Positions 17,455 through 25,169 of a DNA stretch of 48,984 bases are shown here, in pieces. The DNA is taken from positions 1 to 48,984 of the forward strand of contig JAESTV010000295.1 in assembly GCA_016763475.1 (NCBI GenBank), in the 5' to 3' direction. A model generated the notes under the pieces. It did not search any database, was not told where the DNA came from, and was given only the letters and a program-made list of their open reading frames with translations. Within the stretch, counting starts at the first letter, position 1. Every line of letters starts with the position of its first letter. Both the position numbers and the translations under genes were made by a program. Origin of the DNA: Roseicyclus sp. (lineage in GTDB: Bacteria; Pseudomonadota; Alphaproteobacteria; Rhodobacterales; Rhodobacteraceae).

Positions 17455-18518
17455 CCGCCACCCATATGAGGGCTCCGCACACGAAGGCCCTGCGCGTGCT
17501 TCACATCCACTTCGGCAAGGAAGGTGGGGCGGAGCGGTTCTGTGTGAACCTCGCCAAGGCACTTGGCCGCCGCGGAGTTGAACAGCACTTTGTCATTCGC
17601 CCTAACCGCAGTTGGGAGGGTGAGATCGCGCCCCTCGGCCCGATCATCCGTAACAATTACCGATATCTGTCCCTTAGCCGGTACTGGCTGGAATGGAAGT
17701 TGCGCCATATTTGCCGCACCTGGCAGCCGGACGCCATTCTGGCATGGATGCCGCGCGCGGCGCGGGCGATCCCCGATTGGCCGGACGCTGTGAAAATGAC
17801 GCGGCTGGGCGACTTCCCACAAAAGCTCGACCACTTTAGCCGCTGCGATGCGCTGGTTGGAAATACGCCTGATATCATCAGCCATTGTCAGGGGCTGGGT
17901 TGGAGCAAGCCAGGCCTTGTGATCAGCAACTTTGCGCGGCCGGTGACACCTGTTGCGGTTGATCGCGCGGCCCATGACACACCTGATGACGCCTTCCTGA
18001 TTGCTGCTGCGGGGCGGTTTGTGAACCGCAAGGGCCTTGATCTCGCCATCCGCGCCACGGCCCGGATCGAGGGCGCATATCTGTGGCTGATCGGCGACGG
18101 CAAGGAACGTGCGGCGCTGGAAGCGCTGTCCCGTGAACAGGGAATTGCGGACCGGACCCGGTTTATTGGCTGGGTGGATGAACCTGTCCACCACCTCGCC
18201 GCCGCTGATGCCGTCGCGTTCCCGTCCCGCCACGAGCCGCTTGGCAACGTCATCCTTGATGCGTGGCAGGCCGGTGTGCCAGTCGTGAGCACGCGGGCCG
18301 AGGGGCCAAGTTGGTTTTTCCGCGACCAGACAGACGGGATCATGGTTGATATCGACGATCTCGATGGCCTGACATCTGGGCTGCAAACGTTGAAGGACAA
18401 CCCAGACCTGCGCGCGCGTTACGCCGCAGCGGGGCCAGCACGTCTGCAAGGGATGTTCAGCGAGGACGCGGTGGTTGATGCCTACCTCGCAGCGTTTCGG
18501 GGCGAGTTGGGCACGTGA
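17451..18518 (+). CDS. GT4-family glycosyltransferase
   Basis: A GT-B glycosyltransferase. The ATG at 17451 overlaps the preceding GT25 stop and gives 355 aa; the ORF-track start at 17382 is internal to that gene. The N-terminal domain has HIHFGKEGGAERFCVNLAKAL, the glycine-rich acceptor loop of GT4 enzymes. The C-terminal domain has AAGRFVNRKGLDLAI and FPSRHEPLGNVILDAWQAG, where a Glu-Pro-Leu-Gly segment holds the first Glu of the donor motif. It is translationally coupled to both flanking GT25 genes. A role in LPS core or capsule assembly is inferred from context. Confidence 0.87.
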   Translation: MTATHMRAPHTKALRVLHIHFGKEGGAERFCVNLAKALGRRGVEQHFVIRPNRSWEGEIAPLGPIIRNNYRYLSLSRYWLEWKLRHICRTWQPDAILAWMPRAARAIPDWPDAVKMTRLGDFPQKLDHFSRCDALVGNTPDIISHCQGLGWSKPGLVISNFARPVTPVAVDRAAHDTPDDAFLIAAAGRFVNRKGLDLAIRATARIEGAYLWLIGDGKERAALEALSREQGIADRTRFIGWVDEPVHHLAAADAVAFPSRHEPLGNVILDAWQAGVPVVSTRAEGPSWFFRDQTDGIMVDIDDLDGLTSGLQTLKDNPDLRARYAAAGPARLQGMFSEDAVVDAYLAAFRGELGT

Positions 18519-19273
18519 AAGCGCTGGTCATCAACCTTGCGTCCGAGGGCGCGCGCATGGGGTTCATGGCCGGGCAGCTGGACCGTCTTGGCATCACCTT
18601 CGCCCGGTTGGAAGCCACCACTCCGGCGACGTTGTCACCAGACCCACTGGACCCGTACTGGAGCCGCTGGGAACGCCCCCTTCGCAGCACTGAAATGGCG
18701 GCGATGCTCAGCCATCGCGCGGCATGGAAACATGTGGTGGACCAAGGTGCGCCAATGCTGATCCTTGAGGATGACGCCGTTCTGCTGGCCGGCGTACCCG
18801 CCTTATTGTTAACGCTGAAATCTCTGCCTGAGGCGGAACTTGTGAGCCTGGAAACCCGTGGTCGCCGCAAGCTGATCACCCGCATTCCGCACCCAAACGC
18901 GCCGATACACCGGTTGTGGCAGGATCGCACCGGGGCTGCGGCCTACGTCTTGAACCCTTCGGGGGCGCGCAAGTTGCTGAACCGGGTCGCAAAGGCGCCG
19001 GGTCTGGCTGATGGCGTGTTGTGTGCGGCGTATGAGGTGACGGCCTGGCAAGCGGTGCCCGCCTTGGCGTGTCAGCTGGATCGCTGTGACGCTGAAGGGA
19101 TCGCTGCGCCGATTGAGACCAACAGCGCAATTGGACGGGAGGTCAAGCCAAACGATCGGCCTTCTGCGGCACAAAAATTGCGCCGAATACACGCGCAAAT
19201 TCGTATGGGTGTGCGAGATCTGAGCCATCGCAGCGGATCAGATAAGGTGATTGTGTCGCTGGCCAAGGATTAA
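18515..19273 (+). CDS. second GT25-family glycosyltransferase
   Basis: A 252-aa GT25 protein with the opening MKALVINLASEGARMGFM, a central LSHRAAWKHVVDQGAPMLILEDDAV (acidic site about residues 90-95) and AAYVLNPSGARKLL. The GTG start overlaps the previous stop (GTGA). It ends LAKD*, and that last codon group lies inside the first copy of a 17-bp tandem repeat that leads into the convergent hemE stop. It is the last gene of the hemF-to-GT25 run; the shared short overlaps suggest one transcript. Confidence 0.85.
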   Translation: MKALVINLASEGARMGFMAGQLDRLGITFARLEATTPATLSPDPLDPYWSRWERPLRSTEMAAMLSHRAAWKHVVDQGAPMLILEDDAVLLAGVPALLLTLKSLPEAELVSLETRGRRKLITRIPHPNAPIHRLWQDRTGAAAYVLNPSGARKLLNRVAKAPGLADGVLCAAYEVTAWQAVPALACQLDRCDAEGIAAPIETNSAIGREVKPNDRPSAAQKLRRIHAQIRMGVRDLSHRSGSDKVIVSLAKD

Positions 19274-19362
19274 CTGCGGCCAAGGATTAACTGCGGCCAA
19301 GGATTAACTGCGGCCAAGGATTAACTGCGGCCAAGGATTAACCGCGGCCAAGGATTAACCGC
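19261..19362. repeat. 17-bp tandem repeat, six copies, at a convergent gene junction
   Basis: The unit GGCCAAGGATTAACTGC occurs four times without a mismatch, then twice as GGCCAAGGATTAACCGC, head to tail (six copies, 102 bp). The first copy contains the stop of the GT25 gene (TAA at 19271-19273). The last contains the hemE stop (TTA at 19355-19357 on this strand). Every copy carries TTAA, so each contains both stop codons overlapping by two bases. The array looks as if it grew from an ancestral junction where the two genes overlapped end to end. Confidence 0.97.
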
Positions 19363-20386
19363 GGATCGCCTCTAGCAGATGATGCACATTTTCGGGGTCC
19401 GCATCTGGCGTGATGCCATGGCCGAGGTTGAAGATATGCGGCCCACCCTTAAACGCCTCACATATCCGCCGCGCCTCTGATTTCAGGGCGTCACCACCCG
19501 TGACCATCAGCTTAGGATCGAGGTTGCCCTGAACGCAGCCATCCACCTGCAAGTTCTGTACCGCCCAGGATGTATCGACGGAGGTGTCGATTGCCAGACA
19601 ATCGGCGCCGACTTCGCGGGCGAAACCGATGTATTTGTCCCCCGCCTCACGTGGGAAGGCGATGATCGGCACATCAGGGTGGCGCGACTTCAGCTCTGAG
19701 ATGATCCGTTTGGTGGGGGCGACAGCGAAGCGGTCAAACGCGTCACCTTTCAGCGACCCGGCCCAGGAATCGAACAGTTTCACAACCTCAGCCCCGGCTT
19801 TCACCTGCATATCCAGGTACTCGATGGTGGCCTCGGTAATCAGATCTATCAGCGCGGCGAAGGTCTCGGGCTCTGCCTCGCGCAACCTGTGGGCGGGGGC
19901 CTGATCCGGTGTGCCACGCCCTGCGATCATGTAGGTTGCCACGGTCCAGGGCGCACCTGCAAAACCGATCAGCGTCGTGTCTTTTGGCAGGTCTTGCGCC
20001 AGAATCTTCACGGTCTCGTAAATCGGGGCAAGGTGGTCGTGGATATCGTCCTTGCCTTTGAGGCGCGCCATATCGGACGCCTCGGTAATTGTGGACAGGC
20101 GCGGACCTTCGCCAGTGACAAACCAAAGGTCCGCCCCAAGCGCTTGGGGGATCAGCAGAATATCAGCAAACAGGATCGACCCGTCGAAGCCGTAGCGGCG
20201 GATCGGCTGTAGGGTGACCTCGGCCGCAAGTTCCGGGTTGAAGCACAGCGACAGGAAGTCCCCGGCCTGCGCACGTGTCGCGCGATACTCGGGCAAATAA
20301 CGCCCCGCCTGACGCATCAACCAGACCGGCGGCACATCCAAGACCTCACCCGCCAGCGAGCGGAGCAGTTTTTTCTTCTTGGCCAT
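19355..20386 (-). CDS. hemE: uroporphyrinogen III decarboxylase
   Basis: A cytoplasmic enzyme that decarboxylates the four acetate side chains of uroporphyrinogen III to give coproporphyrinogen III, feeding HemF/HemN. The ATG at 20386 ([11 protein letters not shown]) has AGAGGA upstream and gives 343 aa, the normal size; the ORF-track start at 20602 runs into hemC and is rejected. The signature [17 protein letters not shown] lies near residue 20, and [12 protein letters not shown] and the C-terminal [15 protein letters not shown] are also typical. It is divergent from hemC across 102 bp. Its stop lies in the last 17-bp repeat copy. Confidence 0.96.
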   Translation of the reverse strand: MAKKKKLLRSLAGEVLDVPPVWLMRQAGRYLPEYRATRAQAGDFLSLCFNPELAAEVTLQPIRRYGFDGSILFADILLIPQALGADLWFVTGEGPRLSTITEASDMARLKGKDDIHDHLAPIYETVKILAQDLPKDTTLIGFAGAPWTVATYMIAGRGTPDQAPAHRLREAEPETFAALIDLITEATIEYLDMQVKAGAEVVKLFDSWAGSLKGDAFDRFAVAPTKRIISELKSRHPDVPIIAFPREAGDKYIGFAREVGADCLAIDTSVDTSWAVQNLQVDGCVQGNLDPKLMVTGGDALKSEARRICEAFKGGPHIFNLGHGITPDADPENVHHLLEAIRG

Positions 20387-20488
20387 AATACTAATCCTCT
20401 GGAATGCGTCGATGGTCTGATATCTCACTTGTTGAGTGTCAAGCGGATCACCGTTGTCAGCCCAAATTGACCCATCTAAAGAGGGGTC

Positions 20489-21448
20489 ATGACGAACGAA
20501 TTGCCGACCCCCGCCAAACCTTTGCGTATCGGAACCCGTGGTTCGCCGCTTGCCCTCGCGCAGGCGCACGAGACGCGGGCGCGCCTGATGGCCGCTTTCC
20601 AACTGCCGGAGGGTGCGTTTGAAATTGTGGTCATCAAGACCTCCGGCGACAACCGGTCCCTGATTGATGCCGATGTGCCGCTGAAAGCGCTTGGCGGCAA
20701 AGGTCTGTTCACCAAAGAGATTGAAGAGGACATGTTGTCAGCCAAGATAGACATCGCCGTCCACTCGATGAAGGACATGCCCGTGGCGCAACCCGACGGG
20801 TTGGTGCTGGATTGTTACTTGCCGCGCGAAGACGTGCGTGATGCGTTTGTTTCGGTGAACCACACCTCGCTGGCGCTGCTGCCCGCGGGCGCTGTGGTCG
20901 GCACCTCGTCATTGCGGCGCCGCGCGCAGCTGATGGCGCGGCGGCCTGACCTTCGGGTGGTGGAGTTTCGCGGCAATGTGCAGACCCGGATGAAGAAGCT
21001 GGGTGATGGCGTTGCTGATGCGACGTTCCTTGCGATGGCAGGTTTGCGGCGTCTGGGGATGGAAGCGGTTGTGAAAACCGCAATTGAGGTCGAGGACGTG
21101 TTACCCGCCGTTGCGCAAGGCGCGATCGGGATTGAGCGGCGGATCGGTGACACCCGCGCCGCGTCGATGCTGGAAGCCATTCACCATCGCCCGACGGGTC
21201 AGCGGCTTGCGGCAGAACGTGCGTTTCTGGCGGGGTTAGACGGCTCCTGCCAGACGCCGATAGCCGGGCTGGCTGTGCTGGATGGCGGCACGTTGCGTTT
21301 GCGCGGCGAGATCCTGCGCCCCGATGGGTCCGAAGTGCTGAACGATGACCGCAGTGCCGCAGTGGAGGACGGCGCCGCTTTGGGGGCCGCCATGGCCCGC
21401 GATTTGCGTGCGCAGGCGGGTGAGAATTTCTTCGACTGGCTTACCTAA
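20489..21448 (+). CDS. hemC: porphobilinogen deaminase (hydroxymethylbilane synthase)
   Basis: A cytoplasmic heme-pathway enzyme that polymerises four porphobilinogens to hydroxymethylbilane. The 319-aa protein begins with [16 protein letters not shown], has [14 protein letters not shown] and the key-lysine loop [24 protein letters not shown] carries the cysteine that binds the dipyrromethane cofactor. The ribosome site AAAGAGGGG precedes ATG 20489. It is divergent from hemE and followed at once by a small GC hairpin. Confidence 0.96.
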   Translation: MTNELPTPAKPLRIGTRGSPLALAQAHETRARLMAAFQLPEGAFEIVVIKTSGDNRSLIDADVPLKALGGKGLFTKEIEEDMLSAKIDIAVHSMKDMPVAQPDGLVLDCYLPREDVRDAFVSVNHTSLALLPAGAVVGTSSLRRRAQLMARRPDLRVVEFRGNVQTRMKKLGDGVADATFLAMAGLRRLGMEAVVKTAIEVEDVLPAVAQGAIGIERRIGDTRAASMLEAIHHRPTGQRLAAERAFLAGLDGSCQTPIAGLAVLDGGTLRLRGEILRPDGSEVLNDDRSAAVEDGAALGAAMARDLRAQAGENFFDWLT

Positions 21449-21466
21449 GGCGGGGATAATCCCGCC
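21449..21466 (+). terminator. short hairpin directly after hemC
   Basis: GGCGGG and CCCGCC flank a 6-nt loop starting one base after the hemC stop. There is no T-run, so it may stabilise the message rather than end it. Confidence 0.4.
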
Positions 21467-21564
21467 GGTGTCGCAAGCGACGGGCAACTTGCGCCCTACG
21501 GCCCGTTGCGAGGTTGCCGCGCCCATGGCATTGTCACGCAAAACGGCGGCAACGCAGGCATTCC

Positions 21565-22131
21565 ATGAACATCGAACAAACCGGCCTTCCCGGCCTTCTT
21601 ATCCTGACGCCGCCCCGATTTGGTGACACCCGTGGGTTTTTCTCGGAAACCTACAACGCGCCGCGTCTGGCCGAACTTGGGATTACCACACATTTTGTGC
21701 AGGACAACCATTCGCTGTCCGCGGATGTGGGCACAATTCGGGGCCTGCATTTTCAGGCTCCCCCCCACGCGCAGACCAAGTTGGTACGCTGCGGGCGTGG
21801 GCGGTTGTTTGACGTGGCCGTTGATATCCGCACCGGCTCACCCACCTACGGCAAATGGTTCGGCATCGAGTTGACGTTTGAGAATGGTCGCCAGCTTCTG
21901 GTGCCGACAGGTTTCGCCCATGGCTTCGTGACCCGCGAACCGGGGACCGAGATCATCTACAAATGTTCCGACACATATGCGCCCGAAACCGAAGGCGCGC
22001 TGATCTGGAATGATCCCGATATCGGGATTGACTGGGGCCTCTCGGGTGATCCCATTCTGTCGGACAAGGACGCAGTCGCGGGGCGGTTGGTGGACTTGCA
22101 AAGCCCGTTCACATATGAGGCCGCGCCATGA
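21565..22131 (+). CDS. rfbC: dTDP-4-dehydrorhamnose 3,5-epimerase
   Basis: The third step of dTDP-L-rhamnose synthesis: epimerisation of dTDP-4-keto-6-deoxyglucose. The ATG at 21565 ([11 protein letters not shown]) gives 188 aa; the longer track start is rejected for lack of family similarity in the extension. Motifs are [31 protein letters not shown] with the catalytic His, and PTGFAHGF. It is first of rfbC-rfbB-rfbD, each overlapping the next by four bases, so the three are translationally coupled. Confidence 0.94.
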   Translation: MNIEQTGLPGLLILTPPRFGDTRGFFSETYNAPRLAELGITTHFVQDNHSLSADVGTIRGLHFQAPPHAQTKLVRCGRGRLFDVAVDIRTGSPTYGKWFGIELTFENGRQLLVPTGFAHGFVTREPGTEIIYKCSDTYAPETEGALIWNDPDIGIDWGLSGDPILSDKDAVAGRLVDLQSPFTYEAAP

Positions 22132-23168
22132 AGATACTGGTGACGGGTGGCGCAGGCTTTATCGGGTCCGCCGTGGTTCGGCTGGCCGTCGCGCGGGGCC
22201 ATGAGATCATCAACCTCGACGTGCTGACCTATGCGGCGTGTCTTGAGAACCTGACGCCAATTGCAGGCTCGAACCTCTATACGTTCGAGAAAGCGGATAT
22301 CTGTGACCGCGCCGCGCTCGACACGATCCTGTCACGCCACAGCCCCGAAGCGATCCTGCATCTGGCCGCTGAATCCCACGTTGATCGCTCCATCGACAAC
22401 CCCGGCGCGTTTATCGAGACCAATGTTACCGGCACCTACACGTTGCTTGACGCTGCCCGCGCGTATTGGGAGGCGCAGGGCAGGCCAGAGGGGTTCCGTT
22501 TTCACCACGTTTCGACCGATGAGGTGTTCGGAACCCTCGGCGACACAGGCCTGTTCACCGAAGACACGCCTTATGCGCCCAATTCGCCTTATTCCGCGTC
22601 CAAAGCCGCGTCAGACCATCTGGTTCGCGCGTGGCATGAGACCTACGGCTTGCCGATTCTTCTGAGCAATTGCTCCAACAATTACGGCCCCTACCATTTT
22701 CCCGAAAAGCTGATCCCTGTGGTGATCCTGAAGGCGTTGGCCGGTGAGCCGATCCCGATTTACGGCGCCGGAGAAAACGTCCGTGATTGGCTTTACGTCG
22801 AAGACCATGCCGATGCCCTGCTGACGGTGCTGGAGCGTGGCGAAGTTGGGCGCAGCTACAACATTGGTGGCCACAATGAGCGGCGCAATATCGATTTGGT
22901 CCGTGCGATTTGTGGCATATTGGACACGCGCCGCCCCGAGTCTGCCCCCCACGACCGCCTGATCACCTTTGTGGAGGATCGCCCCGGCCACGATCAACGG
23001 TACGCGATTGACGCAAGCCGTATTCAGGACGAACTCGGCTGGACACCGTCCGTCACAATCGAGGAAGGCCTTGCGCGGACGGTAGATTGGTTCCTTGCCA
23101 ACGAGGACTGGTGGCGCGCGTTGCAGGCCCGCGACGGTGTGGGTGAACGCCTTGGAACCAACCCATGA
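22128..23168 (+). CDS. rfbB: dTDP-glucose 4,6-dehydratase
   Basis: Converts dTDP-glucose to dTDP-4-keto-6-deoxyglucose using bound NAD+. It is an extended SDR of 346 aa with the Rossmann motif [13 protein letters not shown] at the N-terminus, [23 protein letters not shown] with the dehydratase Asp-Glu pair, and the catalytic YSASK. The ATGA overlap with rfbC at the start and with rfbD at the end shows a tight operon. Confidence 0.96.
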   Translation: MKILVTGGAGFIGSAVVRLAVARGHEIINLDVLTYAACLENLTPIAGSNLYTFEKADICDRAALDTILSRHSPEAILHLAAESHVDRSIDNPGAFIETNVTGTYTLLDAARAYWEAQGRPEGFRFHHVSTDEVFGTLGDTGLFTEDTPYAPNSPYSASKAASDHLVRAWHETYGLPILLSNCSNNYGPYHFPEKLIPVVILKALAGEPIPIYGAGENVRDWLYVEDHADALLTVLERGEVGRSYNIGGHNERRNIDLVRAICGILDTRRPESAPHDRLITFVEDRPGHDQRYAIDASRIQDELGWTPSVTIEEGLARTVDWFLANEDWWRALQARDGVGERLGTNP

Positions 23169-24022
23169 GCCTGCTGGCCTTCGGGCAGACCGGGCAAGTT
23201 GCGCAGGAATTGGCGCGCCTTGGGGTGGTGACCCTGGGTCGCCGGGAAGCTGAGTTGACGGACCCGCAGGCCTGTGCGGACATCATCGCGCGCACAAATG
23301 CCACAGCCGTCATCAACGCCGCCGCCTACACCGCCGTGGATCGCGCCGAAGAAGAGGAAGCGCTGGCCCACCAGATCAACGCCGCAGCCCCCGCCGCCAT
23401 GGCCCGCGCCTGTGCCGACAAAGGCCTGCCGTTTGTGCATATTTCCACTGATTATGTCTTCGACGGCTCAGGCACTGCGCCGCGTGTGCCAATTGATCCG
23501 ACCAACCCTCTCGGCGCTTACGGGCGCACAAAACTGGCCGGAGAAGACTCCATACGCAGATCAGGCGCGCGCCATGCCATCCTGCGCACCAGTTGGGTAT
23601 TTTCCGCTCATGGCGCAAATTTCGTGAAGACGATGCTGCGCCTCGGAGGTGATCACGCGCAACTTAACATTGTGGGGGACCAGATCGGCGGGCCAACGCC
23701 AGCCGCCGCGATTGCGCAGGCCTGCGTGACGATCGCCAAGACGCTGACGCAGGATGCGGGCAAATCCGGAACCTATCATTTCTCAGGCGCGCCGGACGTG
23801 TCCTGGGCCGATTTCGCCCGCACCATCTTTGACGCAGCCGGGCTGGACGTTGCGGTGAACGAGATTCCAACCGCCGATTACCCCACACCCGCGACCCGGC
23901 CGCTGAATTCCAGATTGGACTGTTCGGCGACCCAATCGGCGTTTGGTATTGAGCGTCCCGATTGGCAGGCGGGCCTTCGGGACGTATTGGTTCATCTAAA
24001 GGGCTCTGACAGCGGTGCCTGA
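23165..24022 (+). CDS. rfbD: dTDP-4-dehydrorhamnose reductase
   Basis: The last step of dTDP-L-rhamnose synthesis, NAD(P)H-dependent reduction of the 4-keto group. The 285-aa SDR has [12 protein letters not shown] at the N-terminus, [25 protein letters not shown], and the catalytic tyrosine-lysine in [20 protein letters not shown] near the C-terminus is typical. Its start overlaps the rfbB stop. A 266-bp gap follows before rfbA, larger than the other junctions. Confidence 0.95.
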   Translation: MSLLAFGQTGQVAQELARLGVVTLGRREAELTDPQACADIIARTNATAVINAAAYTAVDRAEEEEALAHQINAAAPAAMARACADKGLPFVHISTDYVFDGSGTAPRVPIDPTNPLGAYGRTKLAGEDSIRRSGARHAILRTSWVFSAHGANFVKTMLRLGGDHAQLNIVGDQIGGPTPAAAIAQACVTIAKTLTQDAGKSGTYHFSGAPDVSWADFARTIFDAAGLDVAVNEIPTADYPTPATRPLNSRLDCSATQSAFGIERPDWQAGLRDVLVHLKGSDSGA

Positions 24023-24288
24023 CCACTTCTTCGGCACACCTCTGTTGTGGCGGCATCGGGAAAGGCACACATGATCCACCCCCCATTTAAATTTACCCAG
24101 CAACCGGGGCTGACCCATATTCAGCGGCCAGACATTAACCATTCATCAAACCTGTTGCGCGACAAAGGTGAGAACCGGTTGGTGCCTACAGTAGGGCGGC
24201 TTTTGCGGGGGCGAGGTGCCGCGACTGCCTTAACTGCCATGACCGACACAACAACGAGAATTGAACTTGAGCCGGCGAGGGCTGCGAC

Positions 24289-25161
24289 ATGAAACGGAAA
24301 GGTATCATCCTGGCGGGTGGCTCGGGTACGCGGCTTTTCCCGGTCACTGTTGGCGTCTCAAAACAGCTTCTTCCGATTTACGATAAACCGATGATCTACT
24401 ATCCGCTGTCGGTGCTCATGCTGTCCGATATCCGCGAGATTGCGATCATCACCACCCCCACCGACCAGGCGCAATTTCAGCGCACCCTGGGTGATGGAAG
24501 CCAATGGGGCTTACGCCTTACCTACATTGAACAACCCAGCCCCGATGGGCTGGCGCAGGCCTACCTTCTGGCACGGTCGTTTCTGGACGGCGCGCCGTCT
24601 GCGATGGTTTTGGGGGACAACATCTTCTTCGGCCATGGCCTGCCAGAGGCGCTGGCCGCCGCTGATGCCCGCACCACGGGTGGCACGGTTTTTGGCTACC
24701 GCGTGACCGATCCCGAACGGTATGGTGTGGTCGATTTCGCGCCTGACGGCAGTGTGACTGCAATCATCGAAAAACCCAAAGTGCCGCCCTCGTCTTATGC
24801 TGTCACCGGCCTTTATTTTCTCGATGGATCGGCGCCGGAGCGCGCGGCGGGTGTAGCACCCTCTGAAAGGGGCGAACTGGAAATCACCAGCCTTCTGCAA
24901 AGTTACCTCAACGACGGCGCTTTAACGGTGGAACGTATGGGGCGCGGCTATGCCTGGCTGGACACGGGCACCCACGAAAGCCTGCTGGATGCTGGCAATT
25001 TTGTGCGGACTCTGACCCAGCGCCAGGGCCTTCGGGTGGGCTCTCCGGACGAGATCGCATTTGCTGCCGGTTGGATTGATGTCGATGGGTTAGCCGCTCG
25101 CGCTGCATTGTTCGCCAAGACAGACTACGGCCGCTATCTTGCCGCTCTTGCAAAGGGGTAG
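24289..25161 (+). CDS. rfbA: glucose-1-phosphate thymidylyltransferase
   Basis: The first step of dTDP-L-rhamnose synthesis, forming dTDP-glucose from dTTP and glucose-1-phosphate. The 290-aa protein has the nucleotidyltransferase signature LAGGSGTRLFPVT, then KQLLPIYDKPMIYYPLSVLM, LGDNIFFGHGL and the C-terminal RGYAWLDTGTHESLLDA. It is separated from rfbD by 266 bp, in which I see no convincing gene; an independent promoter there is possible. Confidence 0.96.
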   Translation: MKRKGIILAGGSGTRLFPVTVGVSKQLLPIYDKPMIYYPLSVLMLSDIREIAIITTPTDQAQFQRTLGDGSQWGLRLTYIEQPSPDGLAQAYLLARSFLDGAPSAMVLGDNIFFGHGLPEALAAADARTTGGTVFGYRVTDPERYGVVDFAPDGSVTAIIEKPKVPPSSYAVTGLYFLDGSAPERAAGVAPSERGELEITSLLQSYLNDGALTVERMGRGYAWLDTGTHESLLDAGNFVRTLTQRQGLRVGSPDEIAFAAGWIDVDGLAARAALFAKTDYGRYLAALAKG

Positions 25162-25169
25162 GTACCGAA

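Noticed and set aside
17412-18449. 345-codon minus-strand frame opposite a GT4 gene
   Set aside because: Antisense shadow; the plus strand encodes an intact glycosyltransferase with coupled neighbours.
19261-19362. 17-bp repeats considered as a CRISPR array
   Set aside because: Units are directly adjacent with no spacers, shorter than CRISPR repeats, and no cas genes are present.
20417-20460. TTGAGTGTCAAG-like sequence in the hemE-hemC gap considered as an FNR box
   Set aside because: The half-site spacing is wrong (11 bp overall rather than 14), so it does not fit the FNR consensus.
21483-21518. GGCAAC/GTTGCC inverted repeat upstream of rfbC considered as a riboswitch or operator
   Set aside because: Only a 6-bp outer stem, and the inner pairing is irregular; no known element matches.
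24047-24292. 81-codon frame between rfbD and rfbA, overlapping the rfbA start by ATGA
   Set aside because: The overlap is suggestive, but the translation resembles nothing I know and no ribosome site is seen. The gap is more likely regulatory.
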